From: Cephalopachus bancanus
Lineage: Eukaryota; Chordata; Mammalia; Primates; Tarsiidae
Reading direction: 5' to 3'
Assembly (NCBI GenBank): GCA_027257055.1
Contig: JAPVLO010000320.1
Coordinates: 1,736,001 to 1,800,000, forward strand
Length of the DNA stretch: 64,000 bases
The first letter of the stretch is position 1. Every line of letters begins with the position of its first letter. This document shows, piece by piece, positions 22,249 through 32,606 of the stretch. The notes under the pieces were generated by a model, which worked only from the letters and a program-made list of their open reading frames with translations, was not told where the DNA came from and did no database searches. The position numbers were made by a program, and so were the translations under genes.

Positions 22249-23600
22249 TAAAAGAAGCTGTTTTCCTTCAGCTATCCCAAGGGGAATCCTGTATCTCACC
22301 ATGAAGAACCTTGGCTAGAATGTCAGCTACTAAGCTCTCCTGGGTCCCAGTCCCTCAAACTCGTCTCCCGCTTTGGATTCAGGCTCTCGGACCTGTGACC
22401 CACAAGGATAACAGCTCCCCGAATGGATACACAGGAGCAGTGATCTCCCCCACGCCCCCCACCCCAGCTCTGCCCCCCACGGTGGCTTCAGGGGGACTCC
22501 CGGCCCAGCTTCTCCGAACCCTGACAAACGCCGTCATTCATCAGAATCAACTCCAAGGTGAACTGCTGTTCCCAACGCTTGAAGTTCTCAGTGAAATCTG
22601 GCTCCAACCCCAGGCCTAAGTCAGCCCTGAACGGGGCCCTGGAGGACGCGATGATAGAACCCTTATGTTGCCGTCTTCCTACTCCAAGAGCAGATGTGCA
22701 CTTGATCACATGCCTCCTTATCATCTCAAATCATCTCACTAAATTAAAAACACTATGGGTGGAGCAACCACCAGCTTCCTGCACCGACGTCCCCTGTACC
22801 TCCCCATGGCACCTGCTGTGGACTGGCCAGTCAAGTCAGGATTCCAGGCGTCTGGACTCAGAGCCCTTGCCTCTGGTCGGCTCTGGCCTGGGCCCCGATT
22901 TTGATGAGCGGACTTCTGCTCTGAGTCTGACTCTTGTCCTGCCTTATTCTCCCCGGCCAACCCTCTGCCCTGCTAGTCTCTCTAATCCCTACTTCCCTTG
23001 CACTGTCCTTTTGGGTCCCCAGCATGGAACCAAAGCCTACTGGCTGCCTCTCTGAGGCTATCTGCCCGGGTCTTTGCATGGCGTGCACAGAAGAAATGGT
23101 GTGTCTACGCACACCCAGTCTCCTTCCTTCCACCCGTTTCTGCCCAAAGTCCCCATTCCACAGATAAAAGGCCCAGAGAAGGGCTGGGTGAGCCACCCTT
23201 TTGACTCAGCGGGGCTGCCAGCAAGTCTGGCCTGCATGTTTCGGGTTCCCTGAGCCCGTGGTGCCCAGACAGCCTTTGGTTCCCCTTCTCTCTCTAGCCT
23301 GAAACACAAGAACTCAAATCCAGCGTTCACACTAGCCTGAAAAAAATGACAACGGGGGGGGGGGTTCGTGAGCCCCCTACTCAGATGGGAACACTGAGGC
23401 AGGTGTGGGAGGGTAGCATGTGCCCCTCAGAGTCATGGGCAGAGAAGAAGGAACAAAGGTCTGTGGGTGAAGAGACCCCATGATTCTGAGACGAGGCCCA
23501 GAGAGAGGGGACACATCTCAGACTCTCTCCTGCTAATTTATTATTTTGAACCCGGATGCCCAAACCGTTGGGGTTATGCAGACGCCCCACCCAGAGGGCA
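22249..23600. other. Unique GC-rich intronic sequence
   Basis: About 1.35 kb free of recognised repeats. Several overlapping open frames up to 165 aa exist but they show no domain and appear on both strands, as expected for stop-poor GC-rich DNA. A homopolymer of ten G occurs at about 23355-23365. Confidence 0.4.
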
Positions 23601-23689
23601 GGAGTTTAGGAGGCAACGCCTGAGAGCCAACTCGGCCTCTTAAAGAGATGGGCATGGCCCAGTGGCTCCCAATAGCCGAGGCAGGTCAC

Positions 23690-24140
23690 GCCCGCTCCCA
23701 GCAGAGCCAGCAAGTAATTAAAGCCGTCTCCGAGCCCCCGTGCCCAAGATCAGAAATCAGACCCCTTCGGCGGAGAGAGGTGACTGCAAGATGAGCTTTC
23801 CTCTCCAGGCGGGTGTGCAGAGATGGGAGTGCCCACCCCGGGCTTCCGGGGCTCTTGGGGGAAGAAACACACAGAGCCCAGCCCATCGGCCTCTGCATCA
23901 GAGACAAGCGCATCTGAGAGCTCTGGAAGGGGCTGTCAGGTCCTGCCACTGTCGCACCGAAGAGGACAAAGTGTGTGCGCGCCTGTGTGTGTCTCCCACT
24001 AAGTACTTCCTTCACTACACAGCTAATCCGATTAGCAGCTTTAGGAAGCTCCGCAATGTTCATTCGAGGACCCCATTCATGCAACAGTTCGGCCCCTGCC
24101 TGGCCGGAGTCCCATTCTTCTCACTGCAAATAAAATGCAC
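23690..24140. promoter_or_regulatory. Candidate intronic enhancer with paired-homeodomain site
   Basis: Repeat-free block with 'caagtaattaaag' near 23711, the palindrome gctaatccgattagc at 24022-24036, and 'ctgcaaataaaatgcac' near 24126. TAATCCGATTA is a P3-type dimer site with the TAATCC half preferred by K50 homeodomains (OTX, PITX, GSC). Functional status is inferred only. Confidence 0.3.
24022..24036. promoter_or_regulatory. Palindromic P3 homeodomain dimer motif
   Basis: gctaatccgattagc is a 15-base palindrome around one central base, with TAAT and ATTA half-sites three bases apart. Confidence 0.4.
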
Positions 24141-24799
24141 AAGAAGGACTTTCCTCCCCCGCGAGGAAGCCTCTTTTCCCTCCTCATCTCCCCCCCCCTC
24201 ACTCCCAAAATGTGGCTGCCGTGTCCTCCGGCAACTTCCGGGCCCAGGACTGGGCCTGCTGGAAAATGGGAAACCAAACAGAGAGCCCCCCTCCATCCCA
24301 AGCTCCAAAAAGGCCGATTCTCACGGTGCCGTCCACCTAGGGGCTCTCCCCAACCGGCAGCCTCGCTGGCTCAAGGGGTGTCTCGAAGGCGTCACTGACT
24401 GTCCCTCCTCCATGATGGGTTCCCCAGTGAACGTGCCCTCCGCTGCTATGGATGCCACTGTGACGAGGCTCGTCTGTGTTGGATGTCTCAGTGGCAAGCC
24501 CTCCTCTGTAAGGGGTGCCCCCCGACTGGTCCACCTCTGTGATGGCTGCACCTCGGATGGTGACCCAGCCCTTCCCTCGGCCTCTTCTTTATCTGTGGAA
24601 TGAGGACTTCGGGCAGAGGAAGCGGCTGAAACAGAGGCTGGAAGGAAACAAACTGGGTGTGCACAGATGCACCACTGCGTCTGGTTGGAGGGTCAGGAGA
24701 GGGAAGAGAGCCCGGATGTGCAGCTTGTGGGCAGAAGGGTCTTAAGGTGTGTCCTGCTGAGTGATAGGAACCCACTGAAGGAGTCAGAGGAGCACGGTT

Positions 24800-25195
24800 G
24801 TATCAGCTTCCTAGAACCCCCGTACACAAGCCAGGGGGCTTACTACGACAGAAATCTGTTCTCTCAATCTAGAAGTCTGAACTCAAGGGGTTGGCGGGGC
24901 CAGGCTCCCTCTAGACGCTCGAGGCTTCTCCGTTGTCTCTTCCGAGCCGCGCCGGCTCCCGACAGGCCCTGGTGCTCTTGGCTTGTGGCCACACCCCTCC
25001 AACATCTGCCTCTGCATCCCATGGCCTTCTCTGTGTCTCTGGGTCCTCTTCCCTTCTTATAAGGACATCGGTCATCTCATTTCAAGATCCTTAACTCATT
25101 AGATCCTCAAAGACCCTCTTTCCAAGTGAGGCTCCATCCTGAGGTCCCAGGGGAATGCGAATTTTGGGAGGACACAGTTCAGCCCACACTCGGCC
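24800..25195 (-). mobile_element. MLT1 solo LTR (ERVL-MaLR), antisense
   Basis: Reverse MLT1 pattern in order: 'tatcagcttcctagaacccc', 'gacagaaatctgttctctca', 'ttcttataaggacatcggtc', 'aagaccctctttccaagtga', 'gaattttgggaggacacagt' and 'tcagccca'. Confidence 0.85.
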
Positions 25196-25499
25196 CAAGG
25201 CTGCCAGGAAGATACACTGGAGGCAGAACGGGCAAGAGAGGGAGACAGAGACGAGGAAGCACAAAATCAACACAGCCCACGCTCCCGAGTGAACAGCAGC
25301 CACGCCCCCCGGGCCGAGAGGCCCAGAGCCACCAGTGGCTTTTTTGTGGCCAGTGCAGTGCAGTACCCTGAGTGGGCTCTTAAGCCAAGCCAGGCACAAG
25401 GTCTGGCTCACCGCTGGTGCAGGAAGACTCCAGCCTACTTTCCAAGCGACAGCAAGGCAATGACCACCTGCACTGCGTCCTCGGCCCCTCTAGCTGGCA

Positions 25500-25595
25500 G
25501 GTTGGTGCAGTGGAAGGTGTAGATACCTGGGAGCTGGGAAACCTGGGTTCTAGTCCTGGTTCCACCACTGACTGAATTCGGGACATTGGGCATGT
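25500..25595 (+). mobile_element. MIR fragment
   Basis: 'gcagtggaaggtgtagatac', 'aacctgggttctagtcctgg' and 'ttccaccactgactgaattc' follow the 5' part of MIR. Confidence 0.65.
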
Positions 25596-25857
25596 CTAGC
25601 AAATGGGATGACTAGGTCAACCGCCAGGGCAACTGACATCCTTTCATTCTGCAGCCGGGAAAGCTAGTTCAAGGTCACAGGAGGTCACAGGACAAACCAG
25701 GGTCAGAGGTCTCTGGGCTCTGGAAAGTCCTTCCTTCCCCCACGTCTCCCTCCAGGGACTCAGTGGCTCCCTCCCTGGAGTGCCCTACCCCACCCCCAAC
25801 AAGAGAAATAGGGGCCTTACTCCAGTGAGATTCGAAGACACAAGAATATATCTTTTC

Positions 25858-26170
25858 GTTTTTTTTTTTTTTTTTTTTTGAGTCGGAGTCTCACTCTGTC
25901 GCCCAGACTGGCGTGCAGTGGCCACTCCCGGCCACCGCAGCCTCACCCTGCTGGGCTCCGGCGATCCTTCCGCCTCAGCCTTCCAAGTAGCTGGAACTAC
26001 AGGCGCGTGCTACCACGCCTGGCTGATTTATTTATTTATTTTTTTGATTTATTGTAGAGATGAGGTCTCACCAAGTCGCCCAGGCAGGTCTCGAACCCGC
26101 GGGTTCAGGCAATCCACTCACCTCAGTCTCCCAAGGCACAGGATTACAGGCTGAGTCACTGAGCCTGGCT
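25858..26170 (-). mobile_element. Alu, antisense
   Basis: 'gagtcggagtctcactctgt' start, a (ttta)n linker, target-site duplication tatcttttc (25849-25857 and 26171-26179). Confidence 0.95.
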
Positions 26171-26241
26171 TATCTTTTCACTTATTTGGAAGTAGGAAGA
26201 GAGGAAAAAGGTGTGGTTCCTTTTTAATTGAGTATAATTCA

Positions 26242-26530
26242 ATTTTTTTGAGTCAGAGTCTTACTCTGTCGCCTAGGCTGGAACACAGTAGTACACTCAC
26301 AGCCACCACAGCCTCGACCTGCTGGGCTCAGGTGATCTTTTCACCTCTGCGCTCCAAGTAGCTGGAACCACAGGCATGTGTCACCACACCCAGCTAATTT
26401 TTTGATTTATTGTAGAGACAAGGTCTCGCCAAGTTGCCCAGGCTGGTCTCGAACCCACAGGCTCAGGCAATCCACTTGCCTCGGCCTCCCAGAGTGCTGG
26501 GATGACAAGCATGAGCCACTGCACTGGGCT
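26242..26530 (-). mobile_element. Alu, antisense, older
   Basis: 'gagtcagagtcttactctgt' with the lineage linker 'tttgatttattgtagagaca'. Confidence 0.94.
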
Positions 26531-26724
26531 TAACTTTTTTTTTTAATTGAAGCAAATGTTTAAAGATATATGCACAAAATTATTCACACAACATTGTTTC
26601 TAATAGGAAGAAAATTACAGAAAAATGATAAATAACGTTCACATTCATCTGTAAGGGCTCAGTTATATAAATGATGGCAGAGTTGCACACTGGACCCCCA
26701 TTACCATTAAAATCATATGAGACA

Positions 26725-27018
26725 GCTGGGCTCGGTGGCTCAGCCTGTAATCCCAGCACTTTGGGAGGCCGAAGCGAGTGGATTGCCTGAGCTCGCGGGT
26801 TCCAGATCAGCCCGGGCAACTTGGCGAGACCTCGTCTCTACAATAAATCAAAAAATAAAATAAAATTAGCTGGGTGTGGTAGCACACACCTGTAGTTCTG
26901 GCTATTTGGAAGGCTGAGGTGGAAGGATCGCCGGAGCCCAGCAGGTTGACACCGGGGTGACCATGAGCGTGCCACTGCACTCCAGCCTGGGAGACGGAGT
27001 GAGACTCCAATTAAAAAA
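26725..27018 (+). mobile_element. Alu
   Basis: 'gctgggctcggtggctcagc' start. Target-site duplication aaaatcatatgagac / aaaatcatacgagac (26709-26723 and 27019-27033). Confidence 0.96.
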
Positions 27019-27129
27019 AAAATCATACGAGACCACATGTGCTGCGTGACAAGAGGCCCATGACAGCGTTCAGCGAAAAACACAGATGACAACCAAAGCA
27101 CGTTAAGTAAAATTCCTGATCCCTTTTAT

Positions 27130-27132
27130 GTG

Positions 27133-27178
<46 letters not shown>

Positions 27179-27180
27179 TA
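27130..27180 (+). repeat. (CA)n microsatellite
   Basis: About 22 uninterrupted CA units bounded by gtgtata and cgtgtatg. Confidence 0.95.
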
Positions 27181-27640
27181 TGTCCACACACAGCTCGAGC
27201 ACATCAAGACTAGAAAGAATCCGGCAAACAGATAACGGGGGACCCCAAGGCTGGGATAACGGGGGATTTTCACTCTCTATACAATTAAGAGCTACTGGAC
27301 TTTTTTTTTTTTTAAACAACGAGCAGTGTTAGTTTCATCAGCAGAAACGATAAAAAATATTCCCATTCGGACAATAAAATAACTATCCTAGATAGATGCA
27401 AAGTACTACTGGCCCTCAGAGAAAAATGATCAGGACAAGAATCACTTTGCCATAAAAACACACCAGAAAATAAACACCTAACAAGCTTGGGAAGGAAGAA
27501 ACACCGGGAACATGTCCCAAGAGTCTCAGGCCGAGAGCCCTCCTTCCTCCACACATGGCAAATTCTCCCCACTCTCCACCTCAATCGCGAGCCCTCCCGG
27601 GTCAATCTTCTCTGCAAATATTTATAACGATGAGGCAGAG
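27181..27640. other. Unique intronic sequence
   Basis: No repeat or exon recognised. Contains 'aggataataggataacggg'-like short direct repeats (gataacgggggac / gataacgggggat at 27231 and 27256). Confidence 0.35.
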
Positions 27641-27644
27641 GCGG

Positions 27645-27790
27645 ATCTGAAGTTTATTACGCATTTATTATGTGCCAGGCACTTCACACAGAACCCTTCT
27701 TTTCATCCTTGCAACATCACTCTGAGGTAAGGATTATCACTAGCCCATTAGGTCGATGCAGAAACAGAGGCCCAGCTTAAGGATTCGAGC
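27645..27790 (-). mobile_element. MIR
   Basis: 'ttattatgtgccaggcactt' then 'gaggtaaggattatcactag' and 'gatgcagaaacagaggccca'. Confidence 0.75.
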
Positions 27791-28379
27791 CCCGGCAGTT
27801 TGGCCCTAAAGCCTGGGACCGGGGCCAGCACCCTAGCCGCCCTCCTGGGGCAAAGTCCTGCTGGGGCTCTGGGTGTCCTCTCAGGCCCTGGAAGATGGCC
27901 CCGAGTCTGCCATGTCCATCCGCCTCCACCTCCTCTCTGCCATGCTGGCCGGAGCATGGCCAGGGGCTGGCCTACCTCTGCGACATCCAAACCCAAATAT
28001 GATGTCAGTGCTCCTCTCTATGAGCTCACAGGGGAGAAGGGAGAAGACAGGCCTTCACATTCTTGGACCACGTGCGCCTTGAGCGAGTGTACCGGGAGGA
28101 AGGCAGGGCTGCTGCATTCTCAGGGAGCCCTCCTCAAAGGTGACTTTCCCGCACTGGGCATGCCACAGGCATGATGGATGGCCACCGCCCAGCCTCTCGC
28201 TGGGCCCTCACTGGCACTGGCCCAGCCTGGGCCCCCAAGAACAGCAGGAGAGCTAACGAGGCAGCCCTGGGCCTTCATGATGGTCGATGGACGTCCACTT
28301 GGTGAGACCCAGACCCAAAATGCCTTCCTGGACCTGCAAGGACACCACTCCTGCTTGCTCAGTGGAACATGTACCCGCC

Positions 28380-28823
28380 CAGAGTGTAAGCTGGTACAAC
28401 CACTTTGGAAAACTCTTTGATGGGATCTGCTAAGGCTGAGCTGTGTATACCCTATGAGCCAGGGACTCCACGCCGGGCATTTGCCCGATGGAGATAGTGC
28501 CTGTGTTCACCAAAAGGCACACACACACATGTCAGCAGCCGCTTCATCTATCACAGCCCCAAGTTCCCAACTGCTCAAAGGTCTGTCAACTGAAGAATGA
28601 ACAAACGAGGGTACGTCCAGTGGACAAAGGAGACACGCACTGGACGAGGTCATTCGTGCAGGCAGTGGAATCTGTGGTGACAAACATCAGACTCGTGGCT
28701 GCTTCGGGATGGGGATTGACTGGAGGGGGCCTGAGGGGTTCTCTGGGGCCTGGAATGTTCCTTGTCTTGATCTGGGTGGTGGCTCCATGAGTCTGTACAT
28801 ACGTAAATGTTCATCATACTGTA
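28380..28823 (+). mobile_element. Ancient L1 (L1M-type) 3' end, first part
   Basis: 'ctggtacaaccactttggaa', 'ataccctatgagccagggac', 'catctatcacagccccaagt' and 'ttgtcttgatctgggtggtg' follow the 3' end of old L1. It is cut by the mariner insertion at 28824 and resumes at 29383. Confidence 0.8.
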
Positions 28824-29380
28824 TGAGGCGGACCCCAAAAAACCCGGAATTTATTTATTAAAAATGATGTATTTATTCTTACATGTTTAAACTTCAGTCA
28901 CCTTTAAAGTGCCCTCCGTTTGAGGCAGCAGACATATAGAGATGCTTTTTCCACTGCTCAAAACTTCTTGAACCTGTCAATGTTGATGTCTTAGTGCTTC
29001 TGCCAGTTTTTTGTCTTACCCCTTCCACGTGGGCAAAAGGTTTCCCTTTGAGGACTTTCTTCAAACAGGGAAAAAAGAAAAAAAGTCACTCCAGGTGAGA
29101 TCGGATGAATAGGGAGGGTGGGGCATAGGGGTCGTGCTGTTTTGGGCCAAAAACTGCGGAACACTCAGCACCTGTGGCCAGGGACGCTCGTAAATCGCCC
29201 ATCGTGAAATGGGCAAGTGGGTTGAATGAATCTCCCCAAAAAACGCAGCCTCTCTCTCAACACTAGCTGGTACACTGATGCCCATGGGTTCCTAGAACAC
29301 TTACCCAGTGGAAGAAGCCTGTACCCCGAAGGGCCCGTCCTCCAGAAAATAATTCTGGTCTTTTTGGAGGGTCCCCCTCA
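28824..29380 (-). mobile_element. Mariner element, internally deleted
   Basis: Terminal inverted repeats (tgaggcggaccccaaaaaac at the left; reverse complement tgagggggaccctccaaaaa at the right) and a TA duplication on both sides. At 557 bp it is about half a full mariner. The minus-strand frame at 29061-29285 ends with HPPYSSDLTWSDFFSFFP, the degenerate HPPYSPDLAPxDFFLF signature that holds the third catalytic Asp region of mariner transposases. The rest is deleted or broken, so it is inactive. Confidence 0.85.
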
Positions 29381-29382
29381 TA

Positions 29383-29440
29383 GGCACGGGATATGTGAAG
29401 TTCACTATTTTTAAATAACACCATTTTTTTTAAGTTTTAA
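29383..29440 (+). mobile_element. Ancient L1 3' end, second part
   Basis: 'ggcacgggatatgtgaagtt' followed by 'cactatttttaaata' continues the L1 3' UTR interrupted by the mariner. Confidence 0.5.
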
Positions 29441-29576
29441 AAATATTTCAGCCACCCAAGATTACAGTCAGGTCAACGGCTCCGGGCCTCCAGGTAAGAA
29501 CTGGGAAGAAGAGTGGGATGAGATAGAGTGGTGTGATTCCAGGGAGATGCTGCCTTTGGCGAAGAGCTCAATTTCA

Positions 29577-29860
29577 GCCGGGCTCGGTGGCTCAGCCTGT
29601 AATCCCGCGCCTTTGGGAGGCTGAGGTGAGTGGATTGCCTGAGCCCGCGGGTTCGAGACCCGCCCGGGCAGCGAGACCTCATCTCTACAATAAATCAGAA
29701 AATCAGCCGGGCGTGGTAGTGCATGTGATTCCAGCTACTTAGAAGGCTGAGGCGGAAGGATCGCCGGAGCCCAGCAGGTCGAGGCTGCGGTGGCCGGGAG
29801 CGGCCACTGCACTCCAGTTTGGGCGACCAAGTGAGACTCCAACTCAACAACAACAACAAA
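29577..29860 (+). mobile_element. Alu, young lineage-specific type
   Basis: Young markers throughout ('cccgcgcctttgggaggctg', 'gagacccgcccgggcagcga'). Target-site duplication aagagctcaatt (29562-29573 and 29861-29872). The right arm has lost a few bases at 'gcatgtgattccagc'. Confidence 0.97.
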
Positions 29861-29876
29861 AAGAGCTCAATTACGA

Positions 29877-30028
29877 GGCCGGGCGCGGTGGCTCAAGCCT
29901 GTAATCCCAGCACTTTGGAAGGTGGAGGCGGAGGCAAGAGGATCGCCTGAGCTCAGGAGTTCAAGACCAGCCTCAGCAACATGGCAGAATCTTGTCTCTA
30001 CAATAAATCGAAAAACTTTTTTTTAAAA
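29877..30028 (+). mobile_element. Alu left monomer (FLAM-like)
   Basis: Only a left arm and A-rich tail ('caataaatcgaaaaactttt'). A third copy of the target sequence, aagagctcagtt, follows at 30029-30040. Confidence 0.88.
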
Positions 30029-30040
30029 AAGAGCTCAGTT

Positions 30041-30461
30041 ATGGACAAAGAAGCCCCTTGATGCCTGGCCACTGCTCCCTCTCCCCAGCCCCTGGCAGTG
30101 GGGTCAGACACCCTCAGCCCATCACCCGCCAACCCCATGGGGAGCGCTGGAGACCAGTTCCTGCAGCTGCTCTTGTTCCAACCGTGCGAGCTGCCCCTAC
30201 TCCAGGCTCATTGCCGCCCTCCCCTCTCCAGGCTCCGGCGGGTTCCCAGATGCCACCAAGAGCGTCCGTGGCCTGGGGAGGAGATCCCGGATACAACCCT
30301 CGTCCCACCATCAGTGAGCACAGTGAGGCTCCTTGGGCATTCCGCAGTAACCCATAATCCCAAGGGCAGCTGCCGGGACGCAGAAGGCAGTGAACAAGGA
30401 ACTTCCACCAAGGCACCCCAGGTCCAAGCTGAGCGAGTCACACTCCTGTTAAGAAGCCTTT
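30041..30461. other. Unique GC-rich intronic sequence
   Basis: No exon recognised. Open frames here are unconvincing. Confidence 0.4.
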
Positions 30462-30764
30462 GCCCAGTGTGGTGGCTCACGCCTATCATCCCGGCACTTT
30501 GGGAGGCAGAGGCAAGAGGATTGCCTGAGCTCAGGGGTTCGAGACCAGCCTGGGCAACTTGGCGAGACCTCGTCTCTATAATAATAATAAAAAATTAGCT
30601 GGGCGTGGTGGCACAAGCCTATAGTTCCAGCTGCTTGGAGGGATGAGGTGGAAGGATCGCCTGAGCCCAGAAAGTCAAGGCAGCGGTAGCCGAGATCGTG
30701 CCACTGTATGCCAGCATGGGTGACAGAGTGAGTCACCGAGTCAAAAAAACAAAAAACAAAAAAG
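30462..30764 (+). mobile_element. Alu
   Basis: 'gcccagtgtggtggctcacg' start with (ataat)n linker. It lies about 660 bp downstream of TLL2 exon 2 in transcript sense and is antisense to the gene. Confidence 0.95.
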
Positions 30765-30768
30765 GAAG

Positions 30769-30797
30769 AAGCAGCAGAAGCAGCAGCAGCAGCCTCG
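30769..30797 (+). repeat. (CAG)n-like trinucleotide repeat
   Basis: gaagcagcagaagcagcagc and further cag units after an Alu tail. On the minus strand it gives a Leu-rich stretch. Confidence 0.7.
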
Positions 30798-31418
30798 GGC
30801 AGGACCCCTGCAGCCCAACAGGCAAAGTCCAAGCTTGCAAACTCAACAGGCAAGCCCCTCCTTCACCGTCTACCCCAGCCAGGTCTGCAAACACAACTCC
30901 CCCCCAAACCGCACCCAAAGAACTGCCCTCCAGAAACCAGCACCTTCCCTCTGTTCCCCGAAGACAGAGAGCGCCCCTCATACTCTTTGCCTCTGTCTAG
31001 GGCTCCCCTCCATCTGTCATGTCCCGTCTCCCACTCAGGACTCCTACCCACTCTTCAAAACCCACACAGAAGTACCCACTCAGGTGAGCCCAGCCAGGCT
31101 TGTCCACTCTCTCTTCTTCCCACTGTACATTTCACTAGACTTTCCAGCCTGAGAGGTGCTGGAACCGGAGGCCAGGGTTCTAAGACCCCACACCAAGCCC
31201 CAGCCTGAACCCTCCACAAAGAGGCAAGTGGAGATTTCCTTGCAAGGGTCAGCTAACGTGGAAGTCCCAGCTCCACCCACTCCAGTGGAGAAGGAGAGTT
31301 GACCCCGTCTGTGGAGACGGTGGGCACTGATCCACAGGTCAAACACAGAGGACTGGTGATCCCCACTTCATCTGTGGAATCCCGCGTCCTTCCTCTGGGC
31401 GGGAGAAGGGCCCACGGT

Positions 31419-31424
31419 CCTCAC
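31419..31424 (-). promoter_or_regulatory. TLL2: 5' splice site of TLL2 exon 2
   Basis: The minus-strand sequence acag|gtgagg matches the U1 donor consensus well. The exon leaves one base (G) for the next split codon, the same phase as at its 5' end. Skipping this exon would therefore keep the frame but remove the FWGD latency motif. Confidence 0.85.
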
Positions 31425-31535
31425 CTGTGCCGTGGCCTGCTGCGTCCGCAGACTGCTTGGTCCAGTCTCTGGCTTTGTCAATGTGGAACAACTTCAAGTC
31501 ATCTTCATCTAAGGCAATGTCTCCCCAAAAGACAG
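31425..31535 (-). CDS. TLL2: TLL2 coding exon 2 (tolloid-like 2, prodomain)
   Basis: Read on the minus strand, the exon encodes (A)[20 protein letters not shown] followed by [16 protein letters not shown](G). This matches my recollection of the TLL2 propeptide; BMP1 has the related FLGDIALDEEDL. TLL2 is a secreted astacin-family zinc metalloproteinase with CUB and EGF domains, and tolloid proteases cleave chordin and procollagens. The FWGD tetrapeptide fits the astacin FxGD 'aspartate switch', whose Asp ligates the catalytic zinc and keeps the zymogen latent. The exon is 111 bp with phase-1 boundaries on both sides. The acceptor is a pyrimidine tract ending tttccag and the donor is CACAG|GTGAGG. 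A possible branch point is the actcac about 20-25 nt upstream. The reading frame is open with no disabling change, so it looks functional. Identity is strong for the tolloid family and good for TLL2 over TLL1/BMP1. The exon number is inferred from family gene structure. Confidence 0.9.
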
Positions 31536-31549
31536 CTGGAAAGAAAAAA
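31536..31549 (-). promoter_or_regulatory. TLL2: 3' splice site of TLL2 exon 2
   Basis: On the minus strand a T-rich tract (ttttttctttccag) ends directly at the exon. It is an ordinary strong U2-type acceptor. It sets the exon start at 31535 and makes the first complete codon GTC (Val), the preceding Ala codon being split across the junction. Confidence 0.85.
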
Positions 31550-31781
31550 CGTATGTGAGTCCACTTACATCGGAGAGCAAGGAAGACAGACGGCCTGGTG
31601 CCCCAGAGGGAGCCAGGTGGGAAAAGACAGCCCATCCAATCACAGTTCTCCCCAAGCCTAAGAGACAGGGCTGGTAGAGAAAGAGAAACAGATCACAGTT
31701 CTGTGGGTCAGAGCCATGGGGTGGGACCAGCCATCACGGAAATCCAAATCACCCGTCTGTGGGTGTTTGGGAAGGCCACTG

Positions 31782-32209
31782 GGCCTGGTGGGGTGACTCG
31801 TGCCTATAATCCCAGCACTTTGGGAGGCTGAGGCAGGAGGACTGCTTGAGCCCAGATGGTTCAGACCAGCCTGGGCCACACAGTAAGACCTGGTCTCTGC
31901 AACAAACCAAAAAATCAGCCAGGCACAGTGGCTCACCCTTGTAATCACAGAACTTTGGGTGGCTGAGGTGGGAGGATTACTTGATACCAGGCGTTTGAGA
32001 TCAGCCTGGAACATCATGAGACTCCATCTCTACAGAAAAAAATTTTTAAAGTAGCCGGGCGTGGTGGTGTGCGCCTATAGTCCCAGCTACCCGGGAGGCT
32101 GAAGTGGAAGAATCGCCTGAAGAGGTCAAGGCTGCGGTGAGCCATGATTGTTCCACCGCACTCCAGCCTGGGTGACAGAGGGAAACCCCAACTCAAAAAA
32201 TAAATAAGC
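31782..32209 (+). mobile_element. Trimeric Alu (left-left-right arms)
   Basis: A complete left arm with linker (31782-31915) runs straight into a second left arm ('gccaggcacagtggctcacc') and then a right arm ending at 'actcaaaaaataaataagc'. It lies 250 bp upstream of exon 2 in transcript sense. Confidence 0.85.
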
Positions 32210-32606
32210 AAAAAGGTCGCCCTGGCTTACCCTTGCTTGAGGCAGCTCTGGGCAAAACCACCACAAAAAGACAGCTGTTTCTCTCTTCCGCAGGGTCCCC
32301 AGAATACAGAAGAGAAAGTATAATATGATATAAGATGTCATTGTCCATACTCTTTGCTGCCATTCCCTGAGGGAAGACTCCAGTTCATTGCCCCACTGAT
32401 GTCAGGACTGGCCACATAACCTGCTTTGATTACTTCCACGCAAGTAGAAGCTCTAAGAGCTAGTGCATGACAAGCCACATCTCTGCTCTGTCCTGGAAGA
32501 CAAGCCATGCTCCAGATGGGGGTGACTCTGTCACCCGGGTTCTCGGTTAATGATGGTGTGAAGCACCACATGTCCTCTCAGGACAGCACCAGGGTTTTGT
32601 ATAAGT
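32210..32606 (+). mobile_element. Ancient LTR/retroelement-like segment (tentative)
   Basis: 'tgccccactgatgtcaggac', 'tggccacataacctgctttg', 'acaagccatgctccagatgg' recall the widespread 'ggccatgtgacttgctttgg' family seen more clearly at 36250-36590. Its later part is missing, the Alu beginning in it. Confidence 0.4.

Noticed and set aside
23740..24603. 287-aa open frame, the longest in the window
   Set aside because: No recognisable domain, overlaps equally open frames on the other strand, GC-rich and stop-poor. Pieces of it coincide with candidate regulatory DNA rather than coding bias.
27130..27180. Direct repeats as a CRISPR-like array
   Set aside because: Dinucleotide microsatellite in a primate intron; no array anywhere in the window.
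30733..30981. Leucine run (RLLLLLLLLLPFLFF) that could be the TLL2 signal peptide
   Set aside because: It lies downstream of exon 2 in transcript order and is made by a CAG repeat adjoining an Alu tail.
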